NCBI GenBank assembly: GCA_964412845.1
Contig: CAYPQM010000058.1
Location: 1 to 36,675 of the forward strand
Direction of reading: 5' to 3'
Length of the DNA: 36,675 nucleotides
Source of the DNA: JAWWPY01 sp964412845
GTDB lineage: Bacteria > Actinomycetota > Actinomycetes > Streptosporangiales > Streptosporangiaceae
Part shown: piece by piece, positions 30,607 through 36,675 of the stretch
Position numbering within the stretch: position 1 is the first letter of the stretch
Layout of the letters: each line of letters begins with the position of its first letter
The notes under the pieces: generated by a model
Databases searched by the model: none
What the model was told of the DNA's origin: nothing
Seen by the model: the letters and a program-made list of their open reading frames with translations, nothing else
Made by a program: the position numbers and the translations under genes

Positions 30607-31154
30607 TGGTGTCCGTGAGCCCGGTGACCAAAATGGGCCGGCAGGCGCAGATCGCTGGCATCCTGACCCATTCCTCGGTGCGGTCCCAGGATGAGCTGGC
30701 CGAACTGCTGGCCCAGCGCGGTATCCGGGTCACCCAGGCCACGCTGTCGCGCGACCTTGAGGACCTGGGCGCGGTGCGGCTGCGCGGCGCGAACGGCGCG
30801 CTGATGTACGCGCTGCCCGGGGAGCCGGGCGGCCCTGGCTCGCGGCCGGGCGGGTTCGCGGACGCGCACCTGCGCGTGGACCTGCCCACCACCGCCGACC
30901 GGGAGGCTGCCGCCCGGCTGTCCCGGGTCGCGGCGGAACTGCTCGTGGCGGCCGAGGCCAGCGCCAACCTGGTCGTGGTGCGCACCCCGGCGGGCGGGGC
31001 TCAGCTCCTCGCCTCGGCGATCGATCACGCGGCCTGGCCGTCGATCCTCGGCACGGTGGCGGGTGACGACACCGTCCTGGTGATCGCCCGCGAGCCGGAC
31101 GGGGGAGCCGAGGTCGCGCGGTCGCTGCTGCACATCGCGGAACGACGAGGTTAG
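30606..31154 (+). CDS. argR: Arginine repressor
   Basis: An arginine-dependent repressor (AhrC/ArgR family) of the biosynthetic genes; 182 residues. An N-terminal winged helix (GRQAQIAGILTHSSVRSQDE, with TQATLSRDLEDLGAVRLRG carrying the SR recognition motif) and a C-terminal hexamerisation/arginine-binding domain (NLVVVRTPAGGAQLLASAID; ILGTVAGDDTVLVIAR with the GDD motif) are both complete. ATG 30606 overlaps the argD stop (TGATG) and has a G-rich ribosome binding site (30595-30601); GTG 30603 is a one-codon-longer alternative. It likely acts on the TGCATA sites before argC. No ARG-box-like site is seen before argG or argH. Confidence 0.95.
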   Translation: MVSVSPVTKMGRQAQIAGILTHSSVRSQDELAELLAQRGIRVTQATLSRDLEDLGAVRLRGANGALMYALPGEPGGPGSRPGGFADAHLRVDLPTTADREAAARLSRVAAELLVAAEASANLVVVRTPAGGAQLLASAIDHAAWPSILGTVAGDDTVLVIAREPDGGAEVARSLLHIAERRG

Positions 31155-31253
31155 CGATACGCGCCACGAAGGCACACAGTCACCACCAGCATCACCAGCA
31201 CGGGCACTACCGGCACCGGCGCTCAGCACACCTACGACGACAGAGGACAGACC

Positions 31254-32456
31254 ATGACACAGCGTGTAGTGCTTGCATATTCCGGCGGCCTTGACACCTC
31301 GGTCGCGATCGGCTGGATCGCCGAGCAGACCGGGGCCGAGGTCATCGCCGTGGCCATCGATGTCGGCCAGGGCGGGGAAGACCTGACCGCCATCCGCGAG
31401 CGGGCCCTGGCCTGCGGCGCGGCCGACGCCGTCGTGGTCGACGTACGGGACGAGTTCGCCGCCGACTTCTGCGTGCCCGCGCTCAAGGCGAACGCCCTCT
31501 ACATGGACCGCTACCCGCTGGTGTCCGCGCTGTCGCGGCCGCTGATCGTCTCGCACCTGGCCCGGGTGGCCCGCGAGTTCGAGGCCACCGTGGTGGCGCA
31601 CGGCTGCACCGGTAAGGGCAACGACCAGGTGCGGTTCGAGGTGGGCCTGGCCAGCGTCGCACCGGAGGTGAGCGTGCTCGCCCCGGTCCGCGACTCCGGC
31701 ATGACCAGGGACAAGGCGATCGCGTTCGCCGAGGAGAAGGGGCTGCCGATCGACGTGACGTCACGATCGCCGTATTCCATCGACCAGAACCTGTGGGGCC
31801 GTGCGGTGGAGACCGGCCACCTGGAGAACATCTGGAACGCGCCGCAGGAGGACGTCTACGACTACACCTCGGATCCCGCGCAGCCCCGCGACCCCGACGA
31901 GCTCGTGCTGACCTTCGCCGACGGCGTGCCGGTCGCGATCGACGGCCGGCAGCTGACCCCCCTGCAGCTCATCACCGAGCTGAACGCACGGGCCGGCACC
32001 CAGGGAGTAGGCCGGCTGGACCTGGTCGAGGACCGGCTCGTCGGGATCAAGAGCCGGGAAATCTACGAGGCTCCGGGGGCGATCGCGCTCATCGCCGCGC
32101 ACCAGGAACTTGAGAACGTCTGCGTGGAGCGGGACCTGGCCCGGTTCAAGCGCCAGGCCGAGCAGCGCTGGACCGAGCTGGTCTATGACGGGCTGTGGTT
32201 CTCACCGCTCAAGCGCGCCCTCGACGCGTTCATCGACGAGGCGTCGCGCCAGGTGACCGGGGACGTCCGGCTCCGGCTGCACGGCGGCCGGGCCGTGGTC
32301 ACCGGGCGGCGCAGCCCGACCTCGCTCTACAACTACGAGCTGGCCACCTACGATACTGGCGACACCTTCGACCAGGCGCTGGCCAAGGGCTTCGTGGAGC
32401 TGTGGGGCCTGCCCAGCAAGATCGCGGCGCTGCGGGACAGCCAGGCAGCCAGCTGA
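31254..32456 (+). CDS. argG: Argininosuccinate synthase
   Basis: Joins citrulline and aspartate using ATP; 400 residues. The ATP PP-loop is AYSGGLDTS (residues 8-16). VAHGCTGKGNDQVRFEVG and SPYSIDQNLWGRAVETGHLE are family signatures, and GIKSREIYEAPGAI is present near the C-terminal third. ATG 31254 follows AGAGGACAG. The 99-bp gap after argR (31155-31253) holds a CACCA-rich stretch and no recognised promoter. ArgF, which supplies citrulline, is not in the window. Confidence 0.97.
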   Translation: MTQRVVLAYSGGLDTSVAIGWIAEQTGAEVIAVAIDVGQGGEDLTAIRERALACGAADAVVVDVRDEFAADFCVPALKANALYMDRYPLVSALSRPLIVSHLARVAREFEATVVAHGCTGKGNDQVRFEVGLASVAPEVSVLAPVRDSGMTRDKAIAFAEEKGLPIDVTSRSPYSIDQNLWGRAVETGHLENIWNAPQEDVYDYTSDPAQPRDPDELVLTFADGVPVAIDGRQLTPLQLITELNARAGTQGVGRLDLVEDRLVGIKSREIYEAPGAIALIAAHQELENVCVERDLARFKRQAEQRWTELVYDGLWFSPLKRALDAFIDEASRQVTGDVRLRLHGGRAVVTGRRSPTSLYNYELATYDTGDTFDQALAKGFVELWGLPSKIAALRDSQAAS

Positions 32457-32500
32457 GCCCGGTGCGGCGCGGCCCCGGCCCGGCGCGCCCAGCCCGCTCC

Positions 32501-32602
32501 ATGATCGTGATCCGGCGCCTGCCTGCGGGGCAGCCTGTCCCGCAGGCAGGCGCTGAGGTCGGTAGTCTCTCCGCGACCGAATCGTCACGAGAATGGATAT
32601 GA
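32501..32602 (+). CDS. Possible 33-residue ORF spanning the argG-argH hairpin
   Basis: ATG 32501 opens a frame ending in TGA (32600-32602) that overlaps an in-frame argH ATG (32599) as ATGA. There is no ribosome binding site, and the frame continues open upstream, so it may be chance. It is noted because it runs through a 15-bp hairpin in the way leader-peptide ORFs do. Confidence 0.18.
   Translation: MIVIRRLPAGQPVPQAGAEVGSLSATESSREWI
32515..32553 (+). terminator. Strong 15-bp hairpin between argG and argH
   Basis: GCGCCTGCCTGCGGG (32515-32529) and its perfect complement CCCGCAGGCAGGCGC (32539-32553) enclose a 9-nt loop. It is the strongest hairpin in the arg region, 59 bp after argG and 60 bp before argH. 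No T-tract follows. TAGTCT (32563-32568), a -10-like motif, lies just downstream, so argH may have its own promoter. Confidence 0.6.
32563..32568 (+). promoter_or_regulatory. Possible -10 element (TAGTCT) for argH
   Basis: TAGTCT lies ten bases after the hairpin and 46 bp before the chosen argH start. No -35 is evident, since that position falls within the hairpin. The same hexamer occurs in the infC leader. Confidence 0.32.
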
Positions 32603-32613
32603 GAGGAAACGCA

Positions 32614-34035
32614 GTGGGAGACGAGGAGCGTACGCCGACCCGGCTCTGGGGCGGCCGGTTCGAGTCCGGGCCAGCCGAAGCCCTGGCCCGGCTGTCGGTG
32701 AGCGTCCAGTTCGATTGGCGGCTCGCCCCCTACGACCTGCTCGCTTCCCGCGCGCACGCGCGCGTGCTGCACCGCGCCGGGCTGCTGGACGAGGCCGAGC
32801 TGGGCAGGCTGCTCGCCGCGCTGGACAGCCTGGCCCAGGCCTGCCGTGACGGCAGTTTCCGCCCGTCAGTCAGTGACGAGGACGTGCACACGGCGCTGGA
32901 GCGGGGCCTGCTGGAGCGGGTCGGCTCACTCGGCGGCAAGCTGCGGGCCGGCCGCAGCCGCAACGACCAGGTGGCCACCGATCTGCGGCTGTACCTGCGT
33001 GATCACGCGCGCCTGGTGGCCGCCCGGATAGCCGAGCTGGAAACCGCCCTGCTCTCCCAGGCCGCCGAGCACCTGACCACCCCCGCGCCGGGGATGACTC
33101 ACCTGCAGCACGCACAGCCCGTGGTGTTCGCTCACCAGTTGCTCGCCCATGCGCACGCACTGGCCAGGGACGTGAGCAGGCTCCGCGACTGGGACCGGCG
33201 GGCGGCTGTCTGCCCGCTCGGCGCCGGCGCGCTGGCCGGCTCGTCGCTGCCGGTCGATCCGGAGGCAGTCGCGGCCGAGCTGGGCTTTGACAGCGCGGCG
33301 CCGAATTCGATGGACGCGGTGAGCGACCGCGACTTCGCGGCCGAGTTCTGCTTCACGGCGGCCCTGCTGGGCGTGCACCTGTCCCGGCTGGGCGAGGAGA
33401 TCGTGCTGTGGTCGTCACAGGAGTTCGGCTGGGTGGAGATCGACGATGCCTACGCGACCGGTTCCTCGATCATGCCCCAGAAGAAGAACCCGGACGTCGC
33501 AGAGCTGGCCAGAGGCAAGGCCGGGCGGCTGATCGGTGGCCTCACGGCGCTGCTGACCACCCTGAAGGGGCTTCCGCTGACCTACAACCGCGATCTGCAG
33601 GAGGACAAGGAGCCGGTCTTCGACGCGGTGGACACCCTGCTCCTGGTGCTGCCCGCGCTGGCGGGACTGATCAGCACCCTGCGCATTCACGCCGAGCGGA
33701 TCTCCCGGGGCGCCAGCACCGGTTTCGCACTCGCCACCGACCTGGCCGAACTGCTGGTCCGGCGGGGCGTGCCGTTCCGCGAGGCGCATGAAGTCGTCGG
33801 GCACCTCGTCGTGTGGTGCCAGGTGAACGACTGCGATCTGCCCGAGGTCAGCGATGAGAACCTGGCCAAGATCTCTTCGCACCTGACTCCTGAGGTGCGT
33901 GAGGTGCTGTCGGTTCAGGGCGCGCTCGCTGCGCGGAAGAGCTACGGCGGCACCGCGCCGGAGCGGGTCGCTGAGCAGCTCACAGCGTTGCGGGCGGTGG
34001 TGGACGAGCACGCGGCCTGGGCGGCGGCTTCCTGA
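32614..34035 (+). CDS. argH: Argininosuccinate lyase
   Basis: Splits argininosuccinate into arginine and fumarate; 473 residues of the fumarase/aspartase fold. Signatures: LWGGRFESGPAEALARLS at the start, SDEDVHTALERGLLERVGSL, RAGRSRNDQVATDLRLYLRD, MTHLQHAQPVVFAHQLLAH and the flexible loop GSSIMPQKKNPDVAE (from residue 283) with the catalytic Ser. GTG 32614 was chosen because AGAGGA lies about six bases upstream; ATG 32593 or 32599 in the same frame would add 7 or 5 residues. It is last in the arg series. The stop lies in a 14-bp duplication that also supplies the next gene's ATG. Confidence 0.95.
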   Translation: MGDEERTPTRLWGGRFESGPAEALARLSVSVQFDWRLAPYDLLASRAHARVLHRAGLLDEAELGRLLAALDSLAQACRDGSFRPSVSDEDVHTALERGLLERVGSLGGKLRAGRSRNDQVATDLRLYLRDHARLVAARIAELETALLSQAAEHLTTPAPGMTHLQHAQPVVFAHQLLAHAHALARDVSRLRDWDRRAAVCPLGAGALAGSSLPVDPEAVAAELGFDSAAPNSMDAVSDRDFAAEFCFTAALLGVHLSRLGEEIVLWSSQEFGWVEIDDAYATGSSIMPQKKNPDVAELARGKAGRLIGGLTALLTTLKGLPLTYNRDLQEDKEPVFDAVDTLLLVLPALAGLISTLRIHAERISRGASTGFALATDLAELLVRRGVPFREAHEVVGHLVVWCQVNDCDLPEVSDENLAKISSHLTPEVREVLSVQGALAARKSYGGTAPERVAEQLTALRAVVDEHAAWAAAS

Positions 34036-34055
34036 CGATGGTTTCCTGACGATGG
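34029..34055 (+). repeat. 14-bp-period duplication spanning the argH stop and the glycosylase start
   Basis: TTCCTGACGATGG occurs at 34029-34041 and again at 34043-34055. The first copy carries the argH TGA (34033-34035). Each copy contains TGACGATG, and the ATG of the second (34052-34054) is the probable start of the DNA glycosylase. Confidence 0.9.
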
Positions 34056-34876
34056 CAGCCCGTGGGGGTTGCCTCGACGAACCGCTGGTGCCCCGCGCGT
34101 TCTTCGCACGGCCCGCGCTGGAGGTGGCGCCGGCCCTGCTCGGCTGCGTGATCGAGCACGAAACGCCGGACGGGCTGGTCGCGGTCATGCTCACCGAGGT
34201 TGAGGCGTACGAGGGATCCGCCGACCCGGCGTCGCACGCCTACCGCGGCCGCACCGCGCGCAACGCGGTCATGTTCGGGCCGCCGGGGCACGCGTACGTG
34301 TACTTCACCTACGGCATGCATTTCTGCGTCAACCTGGTCTGCCTGCGGGAAGGCACGGCGTCGGCGGTGCTGCTGCGGGCCGGGCGGGTTGTCGAGGGAG
34401 CCGCGCTGGCCACGCTGCGCCGCTCAGCCACCGCCCGGCGGCCACCGCCTGCCAGCGGGCCGGGCCGTGTGCCGGCCCGCGGCCCGGGGGAGCGGGACCT
34501 GGCCCGGGGGCCGGCCCGGCTGTGCCAAGCGCTGGCGATCGACCGGGCGCGGGATGGCGCTGACGCGTGCGACCCCGGCTCCCCGCTCCGTGTCCGGGCC
34601 ATGCTGGCTGCTGCCTGCGGCGGACCGCCGCCACCTGGCATCACGAACGGGCCGCACATCGACAACGATTCCCGCCGCGGCGCCCAGCCGGCGCCGGGCG
34701 GCTCGCCGTGGATCAGCACCGGGCCCCGCGTCGGGGTCAGTTCCGGCGCCCGGCGCGCCTGGCGGTTCTGGCTGACCGGCGACCCGACCGTCTCCGCGTA
34801 CCGGGCGCACGTGCCGCGCGCGAGGCCGAAAGTGGTTTCCCTTCCAGATCACGAAGATGGGACGATGCACCAGTGA
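34052..34876 (+). CDS. 3-methyladenine DNA glycosylase (alkyladenine glycosylase, AAG/MPG family)
   Basis: Excises alkylated purines in base-excision repair; 274 residues, somewhat above the usual 200-230 because of Pro/Arg-rich loops. Motifs of the family: FFARPALEVAPALLGCVIEH, the catalytic region LTEVEAYEGSADPASHAYRG with the general-base Glu, RTARNAVMFGPPGHAYVYFTYGMH (NAxMFGPPGHxYVYxxYG), and late GPRVGVSSGARRAWRFWLTG. ATG 34052 lies 16 bp after argH with no good ribosome binding site; reinitiation after argH is plausible. GTG 34088 is an alternative start. Its TGA overlaps the tyrS GTG (GTGA). Confidence 0.93.
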   Translation: MAARGGCLDEPLVPRAFFARPALEVAPALLGCVIEHETPDGLVAVMLTEVEAYEGSADPASHAYRGRTARNAVMFGPPGHAYVYFTYGMHFCVNLVCLREGTASAVLLRAGRVVEGAALATLRRSATARRPPPASGPGRVPARGPGERDLARGPARLCQALAIDRARDGADACDPGSPLRVRAMLAAACGGPPPPGITNGPHIDNDSRRGAQPAPGGSPWISTGPRVGVSSGARRAWRFWLTGDPTVSAYRAHVPRARPKVVSLPDHEDGTMHQ

Positions 34877-36156
34877 CCGACATCATCGACGAGCTCACCT
34901 GGCGCGGCCTGCTGGCGATTTCCACCGATATCGACGACCTGCGCAAGGCGCTGGACGCGGGGCCGGTCACGTTCTATGGCGGGTTCGACCCCACCGCCCC
35001 TGGCCTGCATATCGGCAACCTGGTGCTGCTGCTCACGATGCGCCGGTTCCAGCTGGCCGGGCACCGGCCGATCGGGCTGGTCGGCGGGGCGACGGGGCTG
35101 ATCGGCGATCCGAGCGGCAAGTCCAGTGAACGGATCCTGAACCCGCGCGAGACGGTAGCTGGCTGGGTCGAGCGGATCCGCGGTGAGGTGAGCCAGTACC
35201 TGGACTTCACCCCGGGCCCGGCGGGGGCCCTGATGGTCAGCAACCTGGACTGGACGGCCGAGCTGTCCGCCCTGGACTTCCTGCGTGACATCGGGAAGCA
35301 CTTCCCGGTCAACCAGATGCTCGCCCGGGAGGCGGTCAGGGCCCGGCTTGAGGCCGGCGGGATCACTTACACCGAGTTCAGCTACCAGATCCTGCAGGCC
35401 AACGACTACCTGGAACTGCACCGGCGACACGACTGCACGCTGCAGCTGGGCGGCAGCGACCAATGGGGCAATCTGGTCGCAGGCGTGGACCTCATCAGGC
35501 GGACCGAGGGAGCGTCGGTGCACGCCCTGGCCACACCGCTGATCACCAAGCCGGACGGAACCAAGTACGGCAAGACCGAGGGCGGCACGATCTGGCTCAG
35601 CCCGGACCTGCTGAGCCCGTACGCGTTCTACCAGTTCTGGCTGAACCGTTCGGATGACGAGGTCCCCGGGCTGCTGAAGGTTTTCACCTTCCGGTCCCAG
35701 GAGGAGATCGAGGCACTGGACCGGGAAACCCGGGAGAGGCCCGCCGCCCGCACGGCGCAGCGGGTGCTCGCTGAGGAGGTCACCACCCTGGTGCACGGCC
35801 AGGCCGAGTGCGCGAAGGCGGTGGCCGCGAGCCGGGCCCTGTTCGGCCAGGGTGAGCTGGCCGGACTCGACGCGCGCACGCTGGCGGCGGCGCTGGCCGA
35901 GATTCCCTCAGCGAAGCTCCAGCTCCCGCCGGGGGAGAGCCTGCCGACCGTCGCCGACCTGATTGCCGCCACTGGCATCGCGCCGAGCAAGTCGGCGGCC
36001 CGCCGGATGATCGGCGGAGGCGGGGCGTACCTCAACAACCGCAAGGTGACCGGCGAGGAGACCCGGCCGGATGCGGCCGACCTGCTGCACGGCCGGTTCC
36101 TGGTCGTCCGGCGCGGCAAGCGCACGGTCGGCGCGGTGGAGATTACCCGGAGCTGA
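34873..36156 (+). CDS. tyrS: Tyrosyl-tRNA synthetase
   Basis: A class I synthetase charging tRNA-Tyr; 427 residues, TyrS (bacterial main) type. The HIGH motif is HIGN (residues 46-49) in FDPTAPGLHIGNL, the KMSKS counterpart is KYGKT (231-235), and LQLGGSDQWGNLVAGVDLIR is the tyrosine/ATP site. A C-terminal S4-like RNA-binding domain (about 355-427; SKSAARRMIGGGGAYLNNRK) recognises the long variable arm. The start is GTG 34873, overlapping the glycosylase stop as GTGA. argH-glycosylase-tyrS order recurs in actinobacteria. No T-box or other leader is possible in this overlapped arrangement. Confidence 0.97.
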   Translation: MTDIIDELTWRGLLAISTDIDDLRKALDAGPVTFYGGFDPTAPGLHIGNLVLLLTMRRFQLAGHRPIGLVGGATGLIGDPSGKSSERILNPRETVAGWVERIRGEVSQYLDFTPGPAGALMVSNLDWTAELSALDFLRDIGKHFPVNQMLAREAVRARLEAGGITYTEFSYQILQANDYLELHRRHDCTLQLGGSDQWGNLVAGVDLIRRTEGASVHALATPLITKPDGTKYGKTEGGTIWLSPDLLSPYAFYQFWLNRSDDEVPGLLKVFTFRSQEEIEALDRETRERPAARTAQRVLAEEVTTLVHGQAECAKAVAASRALFGQGELAGLDARTLAAALAEIPSAKLQLPPGESLPTVADLIAATGIAPSKSAARRMIGGGGAYLNNRKVTGEETRPDAADLLHGRFLVVRRGKRTVGAVEITRS

Positions 36157-36194
36157 CCCAGGCCATGCTGCCCGGCCAGTGAGCGGCATGGCAG

Positions 36195-36220
36195 CGGCCT
36201 GCCCGGCACCGGGCAGGCCG
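36195..36220 (+). terminator. Terminator-like hairpin after tyrS
   Basis: A near-complete palindrome: CGGCCTGCCCGG (36195-36206), two bases, then its exact complement (36209-36220), 39 bp after the tyrS stop. It has no T-tract, as typical for this GC range. Likely ends the arg-tyrS transcription block. Confidence 0.62.
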
Positions 36221-36675
36221 GGCACTCGGTAGGCGCGCACTGGCCGGTCCTGGGTCCGGCCTGCGCCTTGCCCGCGTAGTACGCAGGGGGGTTGGGCACC
36301 CACACTCGGATGGGCTTGGTGGCGCGGCTCTCAGCGCCGTGTGATTGGCGGCGCGTTCCCGCTGAGGACGAGCCGGCCGCTGGTCCGGGATGTCCGCCGC
36401 TGGGTCACCGGGACGGCCCAGAAGCGGTGATGCGCCGCCCGCGAGTGCCCCGCGAGTGCCCCGCGGGGCACGCCGCCGCCGGGACCGGGGCACGCCGAGG
36501 CCAGGGTTGCGCCGCCATCCCCTGGGCCGCAACTGCCTTGGTGTAGCTAGGCCGCAGGGTGGGTACATCACTGATTTCGGATGAAGTTGACACGCACATG
36601 CCCAGGCAGTGGCCTAGTGATGACCTGGCGGCGGCTGCGGCGTGCCCCGTCGGCGCGCGCCGATTTGACGAGAAC
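36221..36675. other. Non-coding 3' end of the window
   Basis: No ORF here shows a ribosome binding site or family motif. There is a GCGAGTGCCCC direct repeat (36441-36451 and 36452-36462) running into a perfect 16-bp palindrome (36456-36471, GTGCCCCGCGGGGCAC). TTGACA (36587-36592) and TTGACG (36665-36670) look like -35 elements without a well-spaced -10 in view. The region may be the upstream region of a gene or RNA operon beyond the window. Confidence 0.4.

Noticed and set aside
36157..36675. Genes on either strand after tyrS (ORFs of 64-142 codons)
   Set aside because: No ribosome binding sites, no motifs, and overlapping frames on both strands typical of GC-rich non-coding DNA.

Overview
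The window is chromosomal DNA of a high-GC actinobacterium, most like the Streptosporangiales/Streptomycetales. Evidence: very high G+C with G/C-ending codons, frequent GTG starts, 1-4 nt gene overlaps, an argCJBDRGH cluster with no argF (the Streptomyces arrangement), a DUF349/membrane cyclophilin/metallo-hydrolase block, DUF948-DUF6167-alaS-ruvX-mltG-aroE, and infC-rpmI-rplT-trmH-histidine kinase-pheST. Two runs of N show a draft scaffold. The species cannot be named from this sequence alone.

Layout. 1-1118 (minus): start of a DUF349 protein and a membrane-anchored cyclophilin. 1295-9272 (plus): metallo-beta-lactamase-fold hydrolase, aspS, rarA, a DUF948 membrane protein, a DUF6167 protein, alaS and ruvX. 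9269-12274: mltG and aroE. 12275-12701: long infC leader. 12702-14901: infC, rpmI, rplT and a SpoU-family RNA methyltransferase. 15054-20100: a soluble PAS histidine kinase and pheST. 20101-25762 is accessory: a Uma2-family gene broken by an assembly gap, a DinB/maleylpyruvate-isomerase-fold protein, an MFS exporter, a gapped tandem repeat array, a membrane GGDEF protein and a small lipoprotein. 25962-36156 is the arginine regulon argC-J-B-D-R-G-H, then a 3-methyladenine DNA glycosylase and tyrS. 36157-36675 has no supported gene.

How the genes work together. Most genes serve translation (AspRS, AlaRS, PheRS, TyrRS, IF3, L35, L20, RNA methylation) or replication-fork and DNA repair (RarA, RuvX, alkylpurine glycosylase). 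The arg genes make arginine from glutamate by the cyclic acetyl pathway and carry their own repressor, ArgR; ArgR-type sites overlap the argC promoter.

Most unusual features. (1) At 23239-23713 a tandem array of about 65-74 bp units carries, on the minus strand, one minigene per unit: a strong Shine-Dalgarno, ATG, seven or eight codons (MRTGSWTK, MCTGSWTK or MTGSWTK) and TGA. Five copies are intact, a sixth is decayed, and more may lie in the 100-N gap. (2) A 48-codon ORF sits between argC and argJ with ATGA overlaps at both ends; a 21-codon ORF bridges argB and argD in a similar way. (3) Four genes (trmH, pheT, the GGDEF gene, argH) have short tandem duplications that include their own stop codon. 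(4) infC appears to start at ATC behind a near-perfect Shine-Dalgarno.
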